The position numbers and the translations under genes were made by a program. Shown piece after piece: positions 32,729 to 41,940 of a stretch of DNA of 64,000 nucleotides (the first letter of the stretch is position 1; every line of letters begins with the position of its first letter). The notes below the pieces were generated by a model. The model made no database searches, was not told the origin of the DNA, and saw only the letters and a list, made by a program, of their open reading frames with translations. Origin of the DNA: Candidatus Aminicenantota bacterium (lineage in GTDB: Bacteria; Acidobacteriota; Aminicenantia; Aminicenantales; UBA4085); NCBI GenBank assembly GCA_003141555.1, contig PLMN01000029.1:213922-277921 (forward strand). Reading direction: 5' to 3'.

Positions 32729-35700
32729 TTACTCCGCAACTTTCCGCAGGCGCAGGCCCAGGACCTGGATGATGGGGCGGCCTTGATCATCAAGCCCTCT
32801 CGCGTCCCAGACGAAGCCGTTCTCATCTTCCAGCCGCATTCGAGCTTCCAGGGTGATCTGTTCTCCCTCTCGGCACGTGCGCAAAAATCTCATCTCCCCG
32901 ACCCCTACGGGAATCATGGCCTGTCGCTGCGCTGGGGCCACGGCCATTCCGGAGAGGCCGACCACCTGCATAAGCGCCTCGAAAAGATACGGTGAGTATT
33001 GGTATTGCCCGTTTTGCAGATGGGCGAAATCCTTTCTCTGCCGGTAGGTGGTTCGGCCCCGTACCACCCCCGGACCTGAGCCGTCCAGAGAGTCTATCAC
33101 CCGGTACCTCTCTCCGAAGCCGGAGCCGTCCGCGTACAATTGAAGGACCTGATGATGATCCATGGGGCGCGCCTGCAATTCGTCCGGCCGGATCGGAAAA
33201 TCAGAGAACGCTTCCCCTAAATTGCCCTGGCCGCCGTCGAGGATGACCTGGCCCAGGTCGCAGAGTGCAAATCGGTCCGTCAATCTTCCTGTGGGGGACA
33301 TCTCCTGGGCTGAAAGAGAAACTTCGCAATTCGCCTCTCCGGGCAAAGCATCGACTCGCCGGCAGGATATCCTGCACGGCCGCAAAATCCCCGGGGGACA
33401 GAGGATCATATCCATGAATCGCATCTGCCGAACCCCTCGCACCTGAAGATAAGGATACAGAATTCTTGCGGCTTCCATGGATGTCTCCAGAACCATCGCC
33501 GCTGAAACCAGAGGATGCTTGATGAACTTAAAAGGCTTGTGGTCCGCTATCCAAAGGTCCTTTTCCAGAGAAAACGACCGCACGGCCTCAAGTTGCCCCT
33601 GACGCAAATCCAGGCTTGTGATTTGCTCTATCATGGGGAAATCCTCGCAGCTCGAAGCCACGGTCCCTCCCCCCAGCATCCCACCGGGCAAAGGATCGAC
33701 GGTCTCATTGATCCGGACTGCCGTCACGGCCGGCAGTCTCTTCATAAACATCACCCAATCGTCGTCGTCCGACGCCCCAAAAAGCTCTCTGCAGAAAAGT
33801 CCGGCAAGCTCATCGACGTTGATATAGCCCACACCTTTGCGCTGCAACATTTCGCGGACATCCGGATCCTCGGCCATACCGGCCCCCTCGATGGGGGGAA
33901 GCATCAAAGCCTTGAACCGTATGGCCGCATTTTGGGGGAGCAGGTATCGGATGAACGCGGACATCATTCGGTTGGCCGCGGCGTAGTTGGTCTGGCCGGG
34001 ATTGCCCTGGATGGCGGCTACCGAGGCCAGGCCCACGAAAAACTTCAAGCCCGCCTTCTCGGCCGCCGAAAATAGATTCCCGGCGCCGAGGAGCTTGACG
34101 TCCGCGACCAGGGAGAGGTCATCCGGAGTCATTTGGTCAAGAAAACCATCCCTGAGGACGCCGGCGCCGTGAATGATCCCGTCGATCCGTCCATAACGCT
34201 TTGCCACCGCGCCCAGAACGGCCTCAACCGCCTTGCCATCGGTGACATCGCAGACGGCGTATGAGGCCTCGATTCCCAAGGAGCGCAAATCCGCCAGCGT
34301 CTGAGCCGTCTCCGCGGCTCTCCGGCCGGGAGTGTTCGGCTCGGAAGGCCGCGGCTTCGATGCCGCTTTTGCGGAATTGATCTCCGGTTCCATCGGCGTC
34401 CTTCCCAGAAAAACGATACGCGGCTTAAAGGGCGCAAGGCCGCGAGCCAGATGAGCGCCGATACCGGATGCCCCTCCGGACATCACGATAACGTCTCCGG
34501 GATGAAGCTGTCGACTTGGAAAATTCCCGAAGATCGATGGAACGACATGCCCCTCCGAGGTGAAAACCTTTCCATCGCTGTAAATCATCTCCACTTCGGG
34601 ATATCCTCTGTCCAAAGCGCCGCCGAAAGCAGCCCGAAGATCGGCAGCCCCGTCGATTTCGAGGGTGCGAAACTGAACGGACGAATATTCCTGCGATGCG
34701 CTCAGGAACAATCCGAGCAGTCCCTCCGCCGGCAGCCGACCGAGAGTTTTGGCATCATCTCTGCAATGAACGAGCATGACGAACTTCTTGGCCGGTGACA
34801 GGAGAAATGCCTTCAGGGGTAAAAATAGCCCCCTTAAAAGCCGCGAAACATCCTCGATCCCTTTCAGCTTTCCCGACCAGCCTTTAGGCAAGGTGATCAC
34901 CATCCCGGCCGGGGCCGCCGAGCTCGATATTCTCTGGGATGCCTGACGAGACCCTTCATCCGTCAAAAGATCAAAATCTTCTTGTCCCGTGCCTTTCGCC
35001 CGCATAAATAGGATGGGAATCGTATCCACCCCGTAATTCTGCCGGAATAGGACTCGTGCGTTTTTGGCGATCTCGTCGTCCTTGTCGGGTGAGAGAAAAA
35101 GGACCGGCTCGCCTTGGCTCAATTTTATCGGAGTCGAGGCCGATCGCTCCAGGAGGACGCGCCTGAAAACGAGCCGTTTTAAGCTCGCTTCATTCCGTGA
35201 GGGCTTCAGGGCTTCCTCCGGCCCCGAGCCGGGGTCGGCCGCTTGGGCGGCCGGCGGGGCGCCGATCCCTTCGTTCCCGGCGACGATCCCGGAGATTTTC
35301 CGGGCGATGTCCCTCACCGTGCGGACGGGGATGAAATCCTCCAGCTCGATCGTAATTCCGAAAAGGCGCTCCGCGGCGTCCATGATGATCGGGAGACGGC
35401 TGGAGCGGATGGATAGGTCTTTTCGGAGATCCATATCGGGCAGGATTTCATCCCGATTAAAGCCCGTCGCATCCATGATGATGTGAATGAGCGCCTCGAG
35501 ACGATCCTGCTCCTCCGGAGTCCCGGCGCCGGAGCGGGGGGCTTGTCCATCCGGCATCGTGCCGCCCGATGCGGGGGTCGTTCGGGATGCAGGAAGGGAA
35601 ACGCCCCTTGGTTCTCCGCGAACCTCCAGATGCCCCTGCACGAAGAGCTGGGCCAGGGCGGCCGTGAACGTGCGGCTTTCTTCAGGGGGAAGGCAGGTCT

Positions 35701-38700
35701 GGATGCAAGTCGAATCAGGGAGCGTGTCGGTGATGAGATTGCTCAAGATGTCGCCGGGGCCCACCTCGACGAAGAGCCGTATTCCATAGTCGTCCCAAAG
35801 CGTCTGAACGTTGCTTCTCCATTGGACCGGAGACTCCAGGTGGGACATGAGGATTCGTCTGATCTCACCGGAATCCGTTGGATACGGCGCCATGGTCGTA
35901 TTGGAAATGACGGGAATCTTGGGAGGATGAAAGGGGATGGAGGCCACATAGGCTTCGAGCTCGCCATGGATGATCCGCATGATCGGAGAGTGGAAGGCCA
36001 TGCTCACCCGCAAGAGGGTGGAGCGGTATTCCATCTCTTTCAGTTTTTTGCAAAACTCCTTGACCGCCTCGGTGGCGCCGCTCAGGATGACCTGGCCCGG
36101 CGAATTGATATTGCCGATGTGGACGTTTTCCTGTCCCTTCAACAATTTTTTCAGCAGGTCCAGAGGGGTATCCACGGCCGCCATGACGCCCGGATCCTTA
36201 TTCACGGCGGCGGCTTTGTCCATGCAGAGGGCTCTCTTGTTCACGATGCGGAATCCGTCCTCCATGGAGAATACGCCCGCCAGGCACAGCGCCGTCAGCT
36301 CGCCCAGACTATGGCCGGCCATAGCCGCAGGGTGGATGCCGAGCGAAACAAGATATTGAGCCATGGCGAGTTCCATGGTGAAGAGCGCCGGCTGCTGCCA
36401 GCGCGTCTTGAGGAGGTTATCCTCCTGATCATGGAACAACAAGCCAAGAAGGTCATAATCCGCGACCGCGGCCACCCGGTCCATCCATTTCTTGATGACG
36501 GGAAAGGACTCATAGAGACTCCGCCCCATCCCCATATAATGGGTTCCCTGTCCGGAAAAGACAAAAGCCATCGGCGGCGCCGGCAAATTCTCGGGCCTGA
36601 TGAAAATCCCCCGCTGGGCAAGCCGCCTCAAGATCTTGGGTGCGGCGATGCCGGATTCCATGAGGGAAGCCGACGTCTCCATGGCCCTGATCGCCTCTTC
36701 TTCGGAAGGCGCCGTGACGGCCGTCCGGCAGGGAACGCCGCCGACCCGGGTCCGGAAGAACGAGACTCCCGGGAGAGCCGCAAGGCCGCCTTCCGTTTTC
36801 GCCTCGTTTCCATGGGCGATGAAGACCTGGTCCTCTCCGTCCAGGGCCTGTTCCAGCTGGACGATATAGTTGGACCCTCCAAACCCGAAGGCATTGACCT
36901 GAAACCTTCTCGGCCGGCCGTTCCTGCGCTTCCAATCCTGCGGCTCCCGGGTGACAAAAAGCCCGGACCCGTCCAGACCCATCTCCGGGTCGGGATGCTC
37001 ATAATTGAGCGTCGGGGGGAAAATCCCGGCCTTCATGGCCGTGACGCCGCGGACGAGGCCTGAGATGCCCGAGGAGCCGAGGGTGTGTCCGATCTGGGAT
37101 TTGAACGCGGCCAGGGCCGTGGGATGGGAGGGCTTGAAGAATGCCTTCAGGGCGCGAACCTCCTCGACATCTCCCTGCCGAGTGCTTGTGGCATGACATT
37201 CCACCATGTCCACGGCGTCGGGTCCATAGGGGATCCCGCGGAACGAGCCGGCGATGGCGGCTTCCTGGGTAACGCTCGAGGATTCCACCATGCCCAGATG
37301 ATTGTTGCTCGCTCCCATGTTGGTGATGACGGCCTGGACCGGCACGCCCCTTCGGCGCGCCAGACGCTCACGCTCGATCACGATCATCCCCCCGCCTTCG
37401 CCGAGGACCAATCCGTCTCTTTGAGCGTCGAAAGGACGCGAGCACTCGTGAGGGGGCCGGTCCCGTCCGGAAAGTCCGTACAGGGCTCCTAAGGCGGAGA
37501 ATTCTATGAAATGGATGTGGGTGAGCTTCTCTTCTCCTCCTCCGACGATGGCGGCATCGAGGATCCCGGTCCGGATCATTTGGATGGCGCTGTGGAGGGC
37601 GACGAGCGAGGTCGCGCAAGCCGCGGAGACGGAAAAGCTGGGGCCCATGAATCCGTACCGGTTGCAGACGAAGCCGGCCGCGGAGCAGTTGAGCCTGCCC
37701 AGAAGAGAGGTGTCGTCCGGGGCCATCGATCCGGATTTGATCTCGCTTTCGAAGGCTTGCTCCTGCTCCCGCGTCACGGGAATCGTTTTTCGGATGGCGG
37801 CCAGGATCTGGTGAATATTTTCCCTGATGATCAGCGGTGTCAGAGGGGCCGACGTCTCTCCCGAGTTCTGGGAGATGAGGACTCCGATCCGCTCTCGGGG
37901 GATGCCCGACTCCAGGATCCCGGACTCCCGGATGGCCTTTTCGGCCAGCCACATGGTGATCTTGGTGGATTCGGTCATCGTTCGAAAATCGTGGGGTGGA
38001 ATCCCGAGCTCGCTGCGGGAGGCCTGAAAATCGATGAAGGCCGCGACATTGCAATAGCTCTTGTCCATGATGTGGGGCCGGGGATCATAGAAACGCTCCT
38101 GATCCCACCACGAAGAGGGGACGCGAATGACCCCGCTCTTCATGGCCAGGCTCGCGCTCCAGATCTCCTCCGGACTCTTCCCCAGGGCATTGATGGCGCT
38201 CATCCCGGTGATGGCGATCCTTTCATGATCGCTTTCGCACCCGTCCGGCCGGCCGAATCTGAGGGTCGAATTCGTCGTCGGCCGCGCGACGTCCGAGGTG
38301 TCTCCTTCGCGGGCCTCGGGAAACGGCCGGTACAGGGGAAGCGGCCCCTCGGCCAACTCGCGATGAAAGGACTCCAACGTCCGGACGCTGCGGAAGAGTC
38401 CGGCACTGGCCCCGCTCATGAATTGCCCGCGTTCCAAACGAGTCCGCTCCGGCAGAAGCCGCCCCTCCTGATCCAGGCCCCGGGCCGCTATGAAAAGACT
38501 CCCGGCCGTCATCTCCTCCATTTTCGTCCGGAACGCGGTTTCGTCCTGGTGACCCGCCGCGAATTGTCTTTCCATCGAGAGCACGGCGGCCGTCCTCGGC
38601 GTTTTCAAGGACCGGACCCGAAGCCCCGTGCTTTGACCGGTAACGATCGTTCCCCCCGGAGGCGATTCCAGGACCATCCGTTGATAGAGGGCCGTCATCG

Positions 38701-40405
38701 CGCCCGTTTCGACGATCTCCCGAGTGGCCAGATAGGCGGTGCCCATCTGGATGGCGTCGGCGCCGAGCATGGCGGCCATGAATGCGGTTTCCCGGTCGAA
38801 GATTCCTCCGGCAAGAATGACGCGGCAGTTTTGGAACAGGGCAGGATTCTGCCGTTTGAGGCCCAATACGCTTTGGGCGAGAGTCAGCATGCTCAGCTGT
38901 CCCACGTGGCCGCCAGCCTCATACCCCTCGCAGACGACATATCGCACGCCCGCTTTCAGGGCCAGCTTCAGCAGGGCCTCATCCGGGGCGATATACACGA
39001 CCCCGATGCCGCATTCCAGCAATTCCCGGATGGGGGAGATATCTCCCCCGGCGATCCAGACAAAACGGGGCTTCGTCTTCTTGATCCAGCCCATTTGAGC
39101 TTCCCGGGCGGGGTTTTCCGCCAAAGATATGATATTCACGGCATAGGGACGATTTCCCATCACCTCCGGCAGGCGACCCAGTCTCCGATCGAGCGCCTCC
39201 GCATTCATCAGGCCGAGGGCGATCGTCGGCAATCCCCCGGCATCGGCGATTCTCGCGGCAAACTCCGGGAGATCGGTAATGGAGGACATGGCGCCTTGGA
39301 TAAATGGATATTTCGTCCCCAGCTCCTTGGCTGAAGGGCTGTCTTTGTAGCTATCCTTTTTTGCCTCAGCCGAGCGGCAGGCGTTTCGAATCTCCTCGAT
39401 GAATCCGGCCACGGCCTTTTCAGTCTCGGTCCCGAATCGCTCGGCAAACGACGCGGCAAAAGCGGCCTCCACACCCAGGGGGATGACCTCGTCCTTGGAG
39501 AAATGGCTCTCCAGAGGCTGTCGGAACCTGCCCTTCACGCGGTCGGCGAAGCGACGGCGGCTTTCCTCCGTGATCTCGCCGTCGGCCAGCGATTCCTCAA
39601 ACGCCTTGATCTCCCGGAAGGCCAACGAGTTTCCTTTATTGAAAAGCCGGCAAGGAACCTGAACGTCCAAGCCCGCCAGGGACGTCGAATCCGCGCGAAT
39701 TGCGGCGAGCCGCCGGCGTTGGGGGGGATCCAGGGCCACGAGATCCGTCAGCCAGTGGATGCTTTCGAATACGAGACCCGCGGCTCCCGTGGATAAAAAT
39801 GCCGCGGCCGCCTCAGGCGTCCAGACACCGCCCCAGATGAAGATCTCCGGAGACGTCGCGGCCTCGGGCCGCATGTCCTTGGCTGCCGCGTAGAGAATCC
39901 AGGTCGTTTCCCCGCTCACGAATCCGGAAGCTTCGCATCCCTTCAGGACGACGCGCCCGATTCCCGAAGGATCCTTCAAAATCGTCGCGAGAATATCCAG
40001 GTCTCCGATGATGGGAAAACAACGGACGTTTTCCGACACATTCCTCATTCTCTGGAGAAAGCCGGACGGATCCTCCCAAAATTCCCGGGGGTGGCATTCA
40101 ACCCATAGGTTCAGGGCTCCGCTTTCCCTCAGCCAAGGCTCCAAGGCGGGATCCCTGAACGCAACGGCCGAGATCTTGATATCCTTGACGCGGCACGTCG
40201 GGGCCGCCTGTCGAAAGAAAGACTCCAGGGCCGGCGTCTCCATCATGGAAAAATCGAAAATTGCCCGGCTCCCCGTCCGCTGAGCCATTTGGGTAACTCT
40301 GGGAGTGACGTCCTCAGGCCGCCAGACAAATCCCAGGATAGGACCCCGAGAATCAGGCGGCACGTCCCGATCTTCCTTTCGACTCTGGATGTTCACGTGT
40401 TTCAT
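32729..40405 (-). CDS. Type I polyketide/fatty-acid megasynthase (NMO-NMO-KS-AT-ACP-KR-DH)
   Basis: A 2558-aa multidomain synthase. Residues about 10-260 form a first nitronate-monooxygenase-like TIM barrel (GVWTPEAAAAFLSTGAAGLV), perhaps degenerate. About 370-600 is a second, fuller one (EGYEAGGHVGQLSM; AGGIFDRETAFMAAMLGADA), the type of flavin enoyl reductase found in PfaD. KS about 730-1180 has Cys930 (SAACATSLVA), His1071 (VECHATST) and His1107 (IGHTLGSSG). AT has Ser1366 (GHSLGEL). One ACP has Ser1668. KR about 1970-2150 has SGGASGIG and a QTNYAAAN Tyr. The last 280 residues are DH/hot-dog-like (IADHKPFKFIKHPLVSA). It starts directly after the preceding stop (TAAATG). Product unknown. 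Confidence 0.9.
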   Translation of the reverse strand: MKHVNIQSRKEDRDVPPDSRGPILGFVWRPEDVTPRVTQMAQRTGSRAIFDFSMMETPALESFFRQAAPTCRVKDIKISAVAFRDPALEPWLRESGALNLWVECHPREFWEDPSGFLQRMRNVSENVRCFPIIGDLDILATILKDPSGIGRVVLKGCEASGFVSGETTWILYAAAKDMRPEAATSPEIFIWGGVWTPEAAAAFLSTGAAGLVFESIHWLTDLVALDPPQRRRLAAIRADSTSLAGLDVQVPCRLFNKGNSLAFREIKAFEESLADGEITEESRRRFADRVKGRFRQPLESHFSKDEVIPLGVEAAFAASFAERFGTETEKAVAGFIEEIRNACRSAEAKKDSYKDSPSAKELGTKYPFIQGAMSSITDLPEFAARIADAGGLPTIALGLMNAEALDRRLGRLPEVMGNRPYAVNIISLAENPAREAQMGWIKKTKPRFVWIAGGDISPIRELLECGIGVVYIAPDEALLKLALKAGVRYVVCEGYEAGGHVGQLSMLTLAQSVLGLKRQNPALFQNCRVILAGGIFDRETAFMAAMLGADAIQMGTAYLATREIVETGAMTALYQRMVLESPPGGTIVTGQSTGLRVRSLKTPRTAAVLSMERQFAAGHQDETAFRTKMEEMTAGSLFIAARGLDQEGRLLPERTRLERGQFMSGASAGLFRSVRTLESFHRELAEGPLPLYRPFPEAREGDTSDVARPTTNSTLRFGRPDGCESDHERIAITGMSAINALGKSPEEIWSASLAMKSGVIRVPSSWWDQERFYDPRPHIMDKSYCNVAAFIDFQASRSELGIPPHDFRTMTESTKITMWLAEKAIRESGILESGIPRERIGVLISQNSGETSAPLTPLIIRENIHQILAAIRKTIPVTREQEQAFESEIKSGSMAPDDTSLLGRLNCSAAGFVCNRYGFMGPSFSVSAACATSLVALHSAIQMIRTGILDAAIVGGGEEKLTHIHFIEFSALGALYGLSGRDRPPHECSRPFDAQRDGLVLGEGGGMIVIERERLARRRGVPVQAVITNMGASNNHLGMVESSSVTQEAAIAGSFRGIPYGPDAVDMVECHATSTRQGDVEEVRALKAFFKPSHPTALAAFKSQIGHTLGSSGISGLVRGVTAMKAGIFPPTLNYEHPDPEMGLDGSGLFVTREPQDWKRRNGRPRRFQVNAFGFGGSNYIVQLEQALDGEDQVFIAHGNEAKTEGGLAALPGVSFFRTRVGGVPCRTAVTAPSEEEAIRAMETSASLMESGIAAPKILRRLAQRGIFIRPENLPAPPMAFVFSGQGTHYMGMGRSLYESFPVIKKWMDRVAAVADYDLLGLLFHDQEDNLLKTRWQQPALFTMELAMAQYLVSLGIHPAAMAGHSLGELTALCLAGVFSMEDGFRIVNKRALCMDKAAAVNKDPGVMAAVDTPLDLLKKLLKGQENVHIGNINSPGQVILSGATEAVKEFCKKLKEMEYRSTLLRVSMAFHSPIMRIIHGELEAYVASIPFHPPKIPVISNTTMAPYPTDSGEIRRILMSHLESPVQWRSNVQTLWDDYGIRLFVEVGPGDILSNLITDTLPDSTCIQTCLPPEESRTFTAALAQLFVQGHLEVRGEPRGVSLPASRTTPASGGTMPDGQAPRSGAGTPEEQDRLEALIHIIMDATGFNRDEILPDMDLRKDLSIRSSRLPIIMDAAERLFGITIELEDFIPVRTVRDIARKISGIVAGNEGIGAPPAAQAADPGSGPEEALKPSRNEASLKRLVFRRVLLERSASTPIKLSQGEPVLFLSPDKDDEIAKNARVLFRQNYGVDTIPILFMRAKGTGQEDFDLLTDEGSRQASQRISSSAAPAGMVITLPKGWSGKLKGIEDVSRLLRGLFLPLKAFLLSPAKKFVMLVHCRDDAKTLGRLPAEGLLGLFLSASQEYSSVQFRTLEIDGAADLRAAFGGALDRGYPEVEMIYSDGKVFTSEGHVVPSIFGNFPSRQLHPGDVIVMSGGASGIGAHLARGLAPFKPRIVFLGRTPMEPEINSAKAASKPRPSEPNTPGRRAAETAQTLADLRSLGIEASYAVCDVTDGKAVEAVLGAVAKRYGRIDGIIHGAGVLRDGFLDQMTPDDLSLVADVKLLGAGNLFSAAEKAGLKFFVGLASVAAIQGNPGQTNYAAANRMMSAFIRYLLPQNAAIRFKALMLPPIEGAGMAEDPDVREMLQRKGVGYINVDELAGLFCRELFGASDDDDWVMFMKRLPAVTAVRINETVDPLPGGMLGGGTVASSCEDFPMIEQITSLDLRQGQLEAVRSFSLEKDLWIADHKPFKFIKHPLVSAAMVLETSMEAARILYPYLQVRGVRQMRFMDMILCPPGILRPCRISCRRVDALPGEANCEVSLSAQEMSPTGRLTDRFALCDLGQVILDGGQGNLGEAFSDFPIRPDELQARPMDHHQVLQLYADGSGFGERYRVIDSLDGSGPGVVRGRTTYRQRKDFAHLQNGQYQYSPYLFEALMQVVGLSGMAVAPAQRQAMIPVGVGEMRFLRTCREGEQITLEARMRLEDENGFVWDARGLDDQGRPIIQVLGLRLRKVAE

Positions 40406-41527
40406 TTATAAAGACTTTTCGAAGATGCGGTATTTCTTATTTAACTTTCCGCCGGCTTCCTCGATCAAGGTGTTGATCGCCTCGTTGTCCTCCAGCGTCC
40501 AGCCCAGCTCCATATAGCGATATTTCTTTTTCCCCCTGACGACCTCATAAATGTGGTGGAAGGCCAAGAGGGGAATGCCCATCTGCCGGTACTTTTCCTT
40601 GATCCCGAACATGATCAAGCGCAACCCGTCGATTTTCCGCTGGTACCGGAGCGCCTTCAGCACGCCCATCACGCCGATCCGGCCGTTGAGACGCTTGAGG
40701 AGAAAATTCATGTCGGGGAAGATCACGCATACCGCGGCGGGCTCGTTCTCATAATAGATGAAGAAGGCCAGATCCGTATCCATGAACTGCATGACGTTCT
40801 TTTGGATGTCCCGCATCTCGGGACCGCTCAGCGGGACAAAACCCCAGTTCCCCGACCAGCTGTCATTGTAAATGTCCCTGATCAGGTCAAACTCGGCGCT
40901 CAAAGCCTTAGGATTGATGCGTCTGATGTGGATGCTCTTTTTTTGGGCGATGCGTCCGGCCAGGCTATCCATCCATTCGGGAAGCCGGTATTCGCCTTCT
41001 ATCAAAAAGGCAAGCAGGTCCTTCGCTTTGGCATAGCCGCACGATTCGATCAACTTCAAGTAGTAAGGCGGTTGGTAAGGCATCTCAACCACGGGCGAAT
41101 AATCAAATCCTTCAATGAGCAATCCGATCTCGTAATTCGTGGACGGGCCGAGCGGGCCTCTTATGAAGGTCATCCCCTTTTGGCGGACCCACGCCTCCGC
41201 GGAAGAGAAGAGGGCCGCCGCGGCCTCTTGATCATCAGCGCATTCAAAAAATCCCCAAATGCCCATCTTTTCGCCATGGAACTGGTTATAAGCACGGTCG
41301 ATGACGCCCGCGATCCTTCCCACGGTCTCCGAACCGCGTCGGGCCAGAAAGAGGACGCGCTCGGCAGACTCCCAGACCGGATGCTTGGCAGGGTCCAACA
41401 ACCGGCGGACATCCTTTTTAAGAGGAGGCACCCATTTGGGGTACGGAGCATATATCTTCCATGGAAGATCGATGAAGTCCTTCAACTCCGATTTGCTTTC
41501 GACGGTAACGATGTCGATACCAGCCAT
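40406..41527 (-). CDS. YghO/GNAT-like acyltransferase
   Basis: A 373-aa cytoplasmic protein resembling the uncharacterised YghO family of the GNAT fold. Recognisable pieces are an N-terminal IYAPYPKWVPPLKKDVRRLL, GPLGPSTNYEIGLLIEGF in the middle, and a C-terminal GNAT-like half (GIKEKYRQMGIPLLAFHHIY, ELGWTLEDNEAINTLIEE). GNAT enzymes transfer acyl groups from CoA or ACP to amines. As the first gene of the operon, abutting the megasynthase start with no gap, it may release or conjugate the synthase product. That role is inferred. Confidence 0.75.
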   Translation of the reverse strand: MAGIDIVTVESKSELKDFIDLPWKIYAPYPKWVPPLKKDVRRLLDPAKHPVWESAERVLFLARRGSETVGRIAGVIDRAYNQFHGEKMGIWGFFECADDQEAAAALFSSAEAWVRQKGMTFIRGPLGPSTNYEIGLLIEGFDYSPVVEMPYQPPYYLKLIESCGYAKAKDLLAFLIEGEYRLPEWMDSLAGRIAQKKSIHIRRINPKALSAEFDLIRDIYNDSWSGNWGFVPLSGPEMRDIQKNVMQFMDTDLAFFIYYENEPAAVCVIFPDMNFLLKRLNGRIGVMGVLKALRYQRKIDGLRLIMFGIKEKYRQMGIPLLAFHHIYEVVRGKKKYRYMELGWTLEDNEAINTLIEEAGGKLNKKYRIFEKSL

Positions 41528-41578
41528 GATTTATATCCTTGGAGAGGCGATCACGAATATAAATAGTTTATAGGATTT

Positions 41579-41594
41579 TATCGGCCGACCGATA
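41579..41594. promoter_or_regulatory. Inverted repeat upstream of megasynthase operon
   Basis: TATCGG-ccga-CCGATA is a 6-bp-arm palindrome 52 bases upstream of the GNAT-like start codon at 41527, next to AT-rich -10-like sequence (TATAAACTATTTATAT on the minus strand). It could be an operator for an unlinked repressor. Confidence 0.3.
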
Positions 41595-41784
41595 GAGAGT
41601 TCACCTCCCCAGGACCGCGGCAACGTCACTTGTCGCAGACGCATGACTCTCCTCCTTTAAGAAAGCCGATGACCATTGGTCAGCCGCTGTTCACAAGTTG
41701 GCAATATCTGAAAAATCTTACACCTCCTCGACTATATTTTCAATACGGAATCCTTTGGTCTGGTGCCCGAAATATCGAAAGAAG

Positions 41785-41940
41785 ATCTTCGGGTTTATTT
41801 CCACGCTCTACCTGAGGTATCATTGCCTCATGGACAGCTTCGTCGGCATCTTGACGGCGGTGCTCATTAACGGCGTTTCGCCGGCGCTTGATAGGGCCTG
41901 GAACGGGGCGGTCGGGCGCGGGAGCGAGGTCAAGGGATGA
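41785..41940 (+). pseudogene. C-terminal remnant of a PAP2 gene
   Basis: The frame reads KIFGFISTLYLRYHCLMDSF then VGILTAVLINGVSPALDRAW, matching the C-terminal end of the intact PAP2 protein at 30985-31932 (STFFLRYHYLSDSVAGILIG, APAFPRAWNAAARR). The Asp and second His of motif three are kept but the rest of the gene is gone. It ends in TGA overlapping the ATG of the next gene. The remaining 41528-41784 has no supported gene. Its place opposite the intact copy, flanking the megasynthase operon, suggests duplication or replacement. Confidence 0.65.

Noticed and set aside
35483-39334. Long plus-strand frames opposite the megasynthase
   Set aside because: They lie entirely inside KS/AT coding sequence of the minus strand and show no protein family features.
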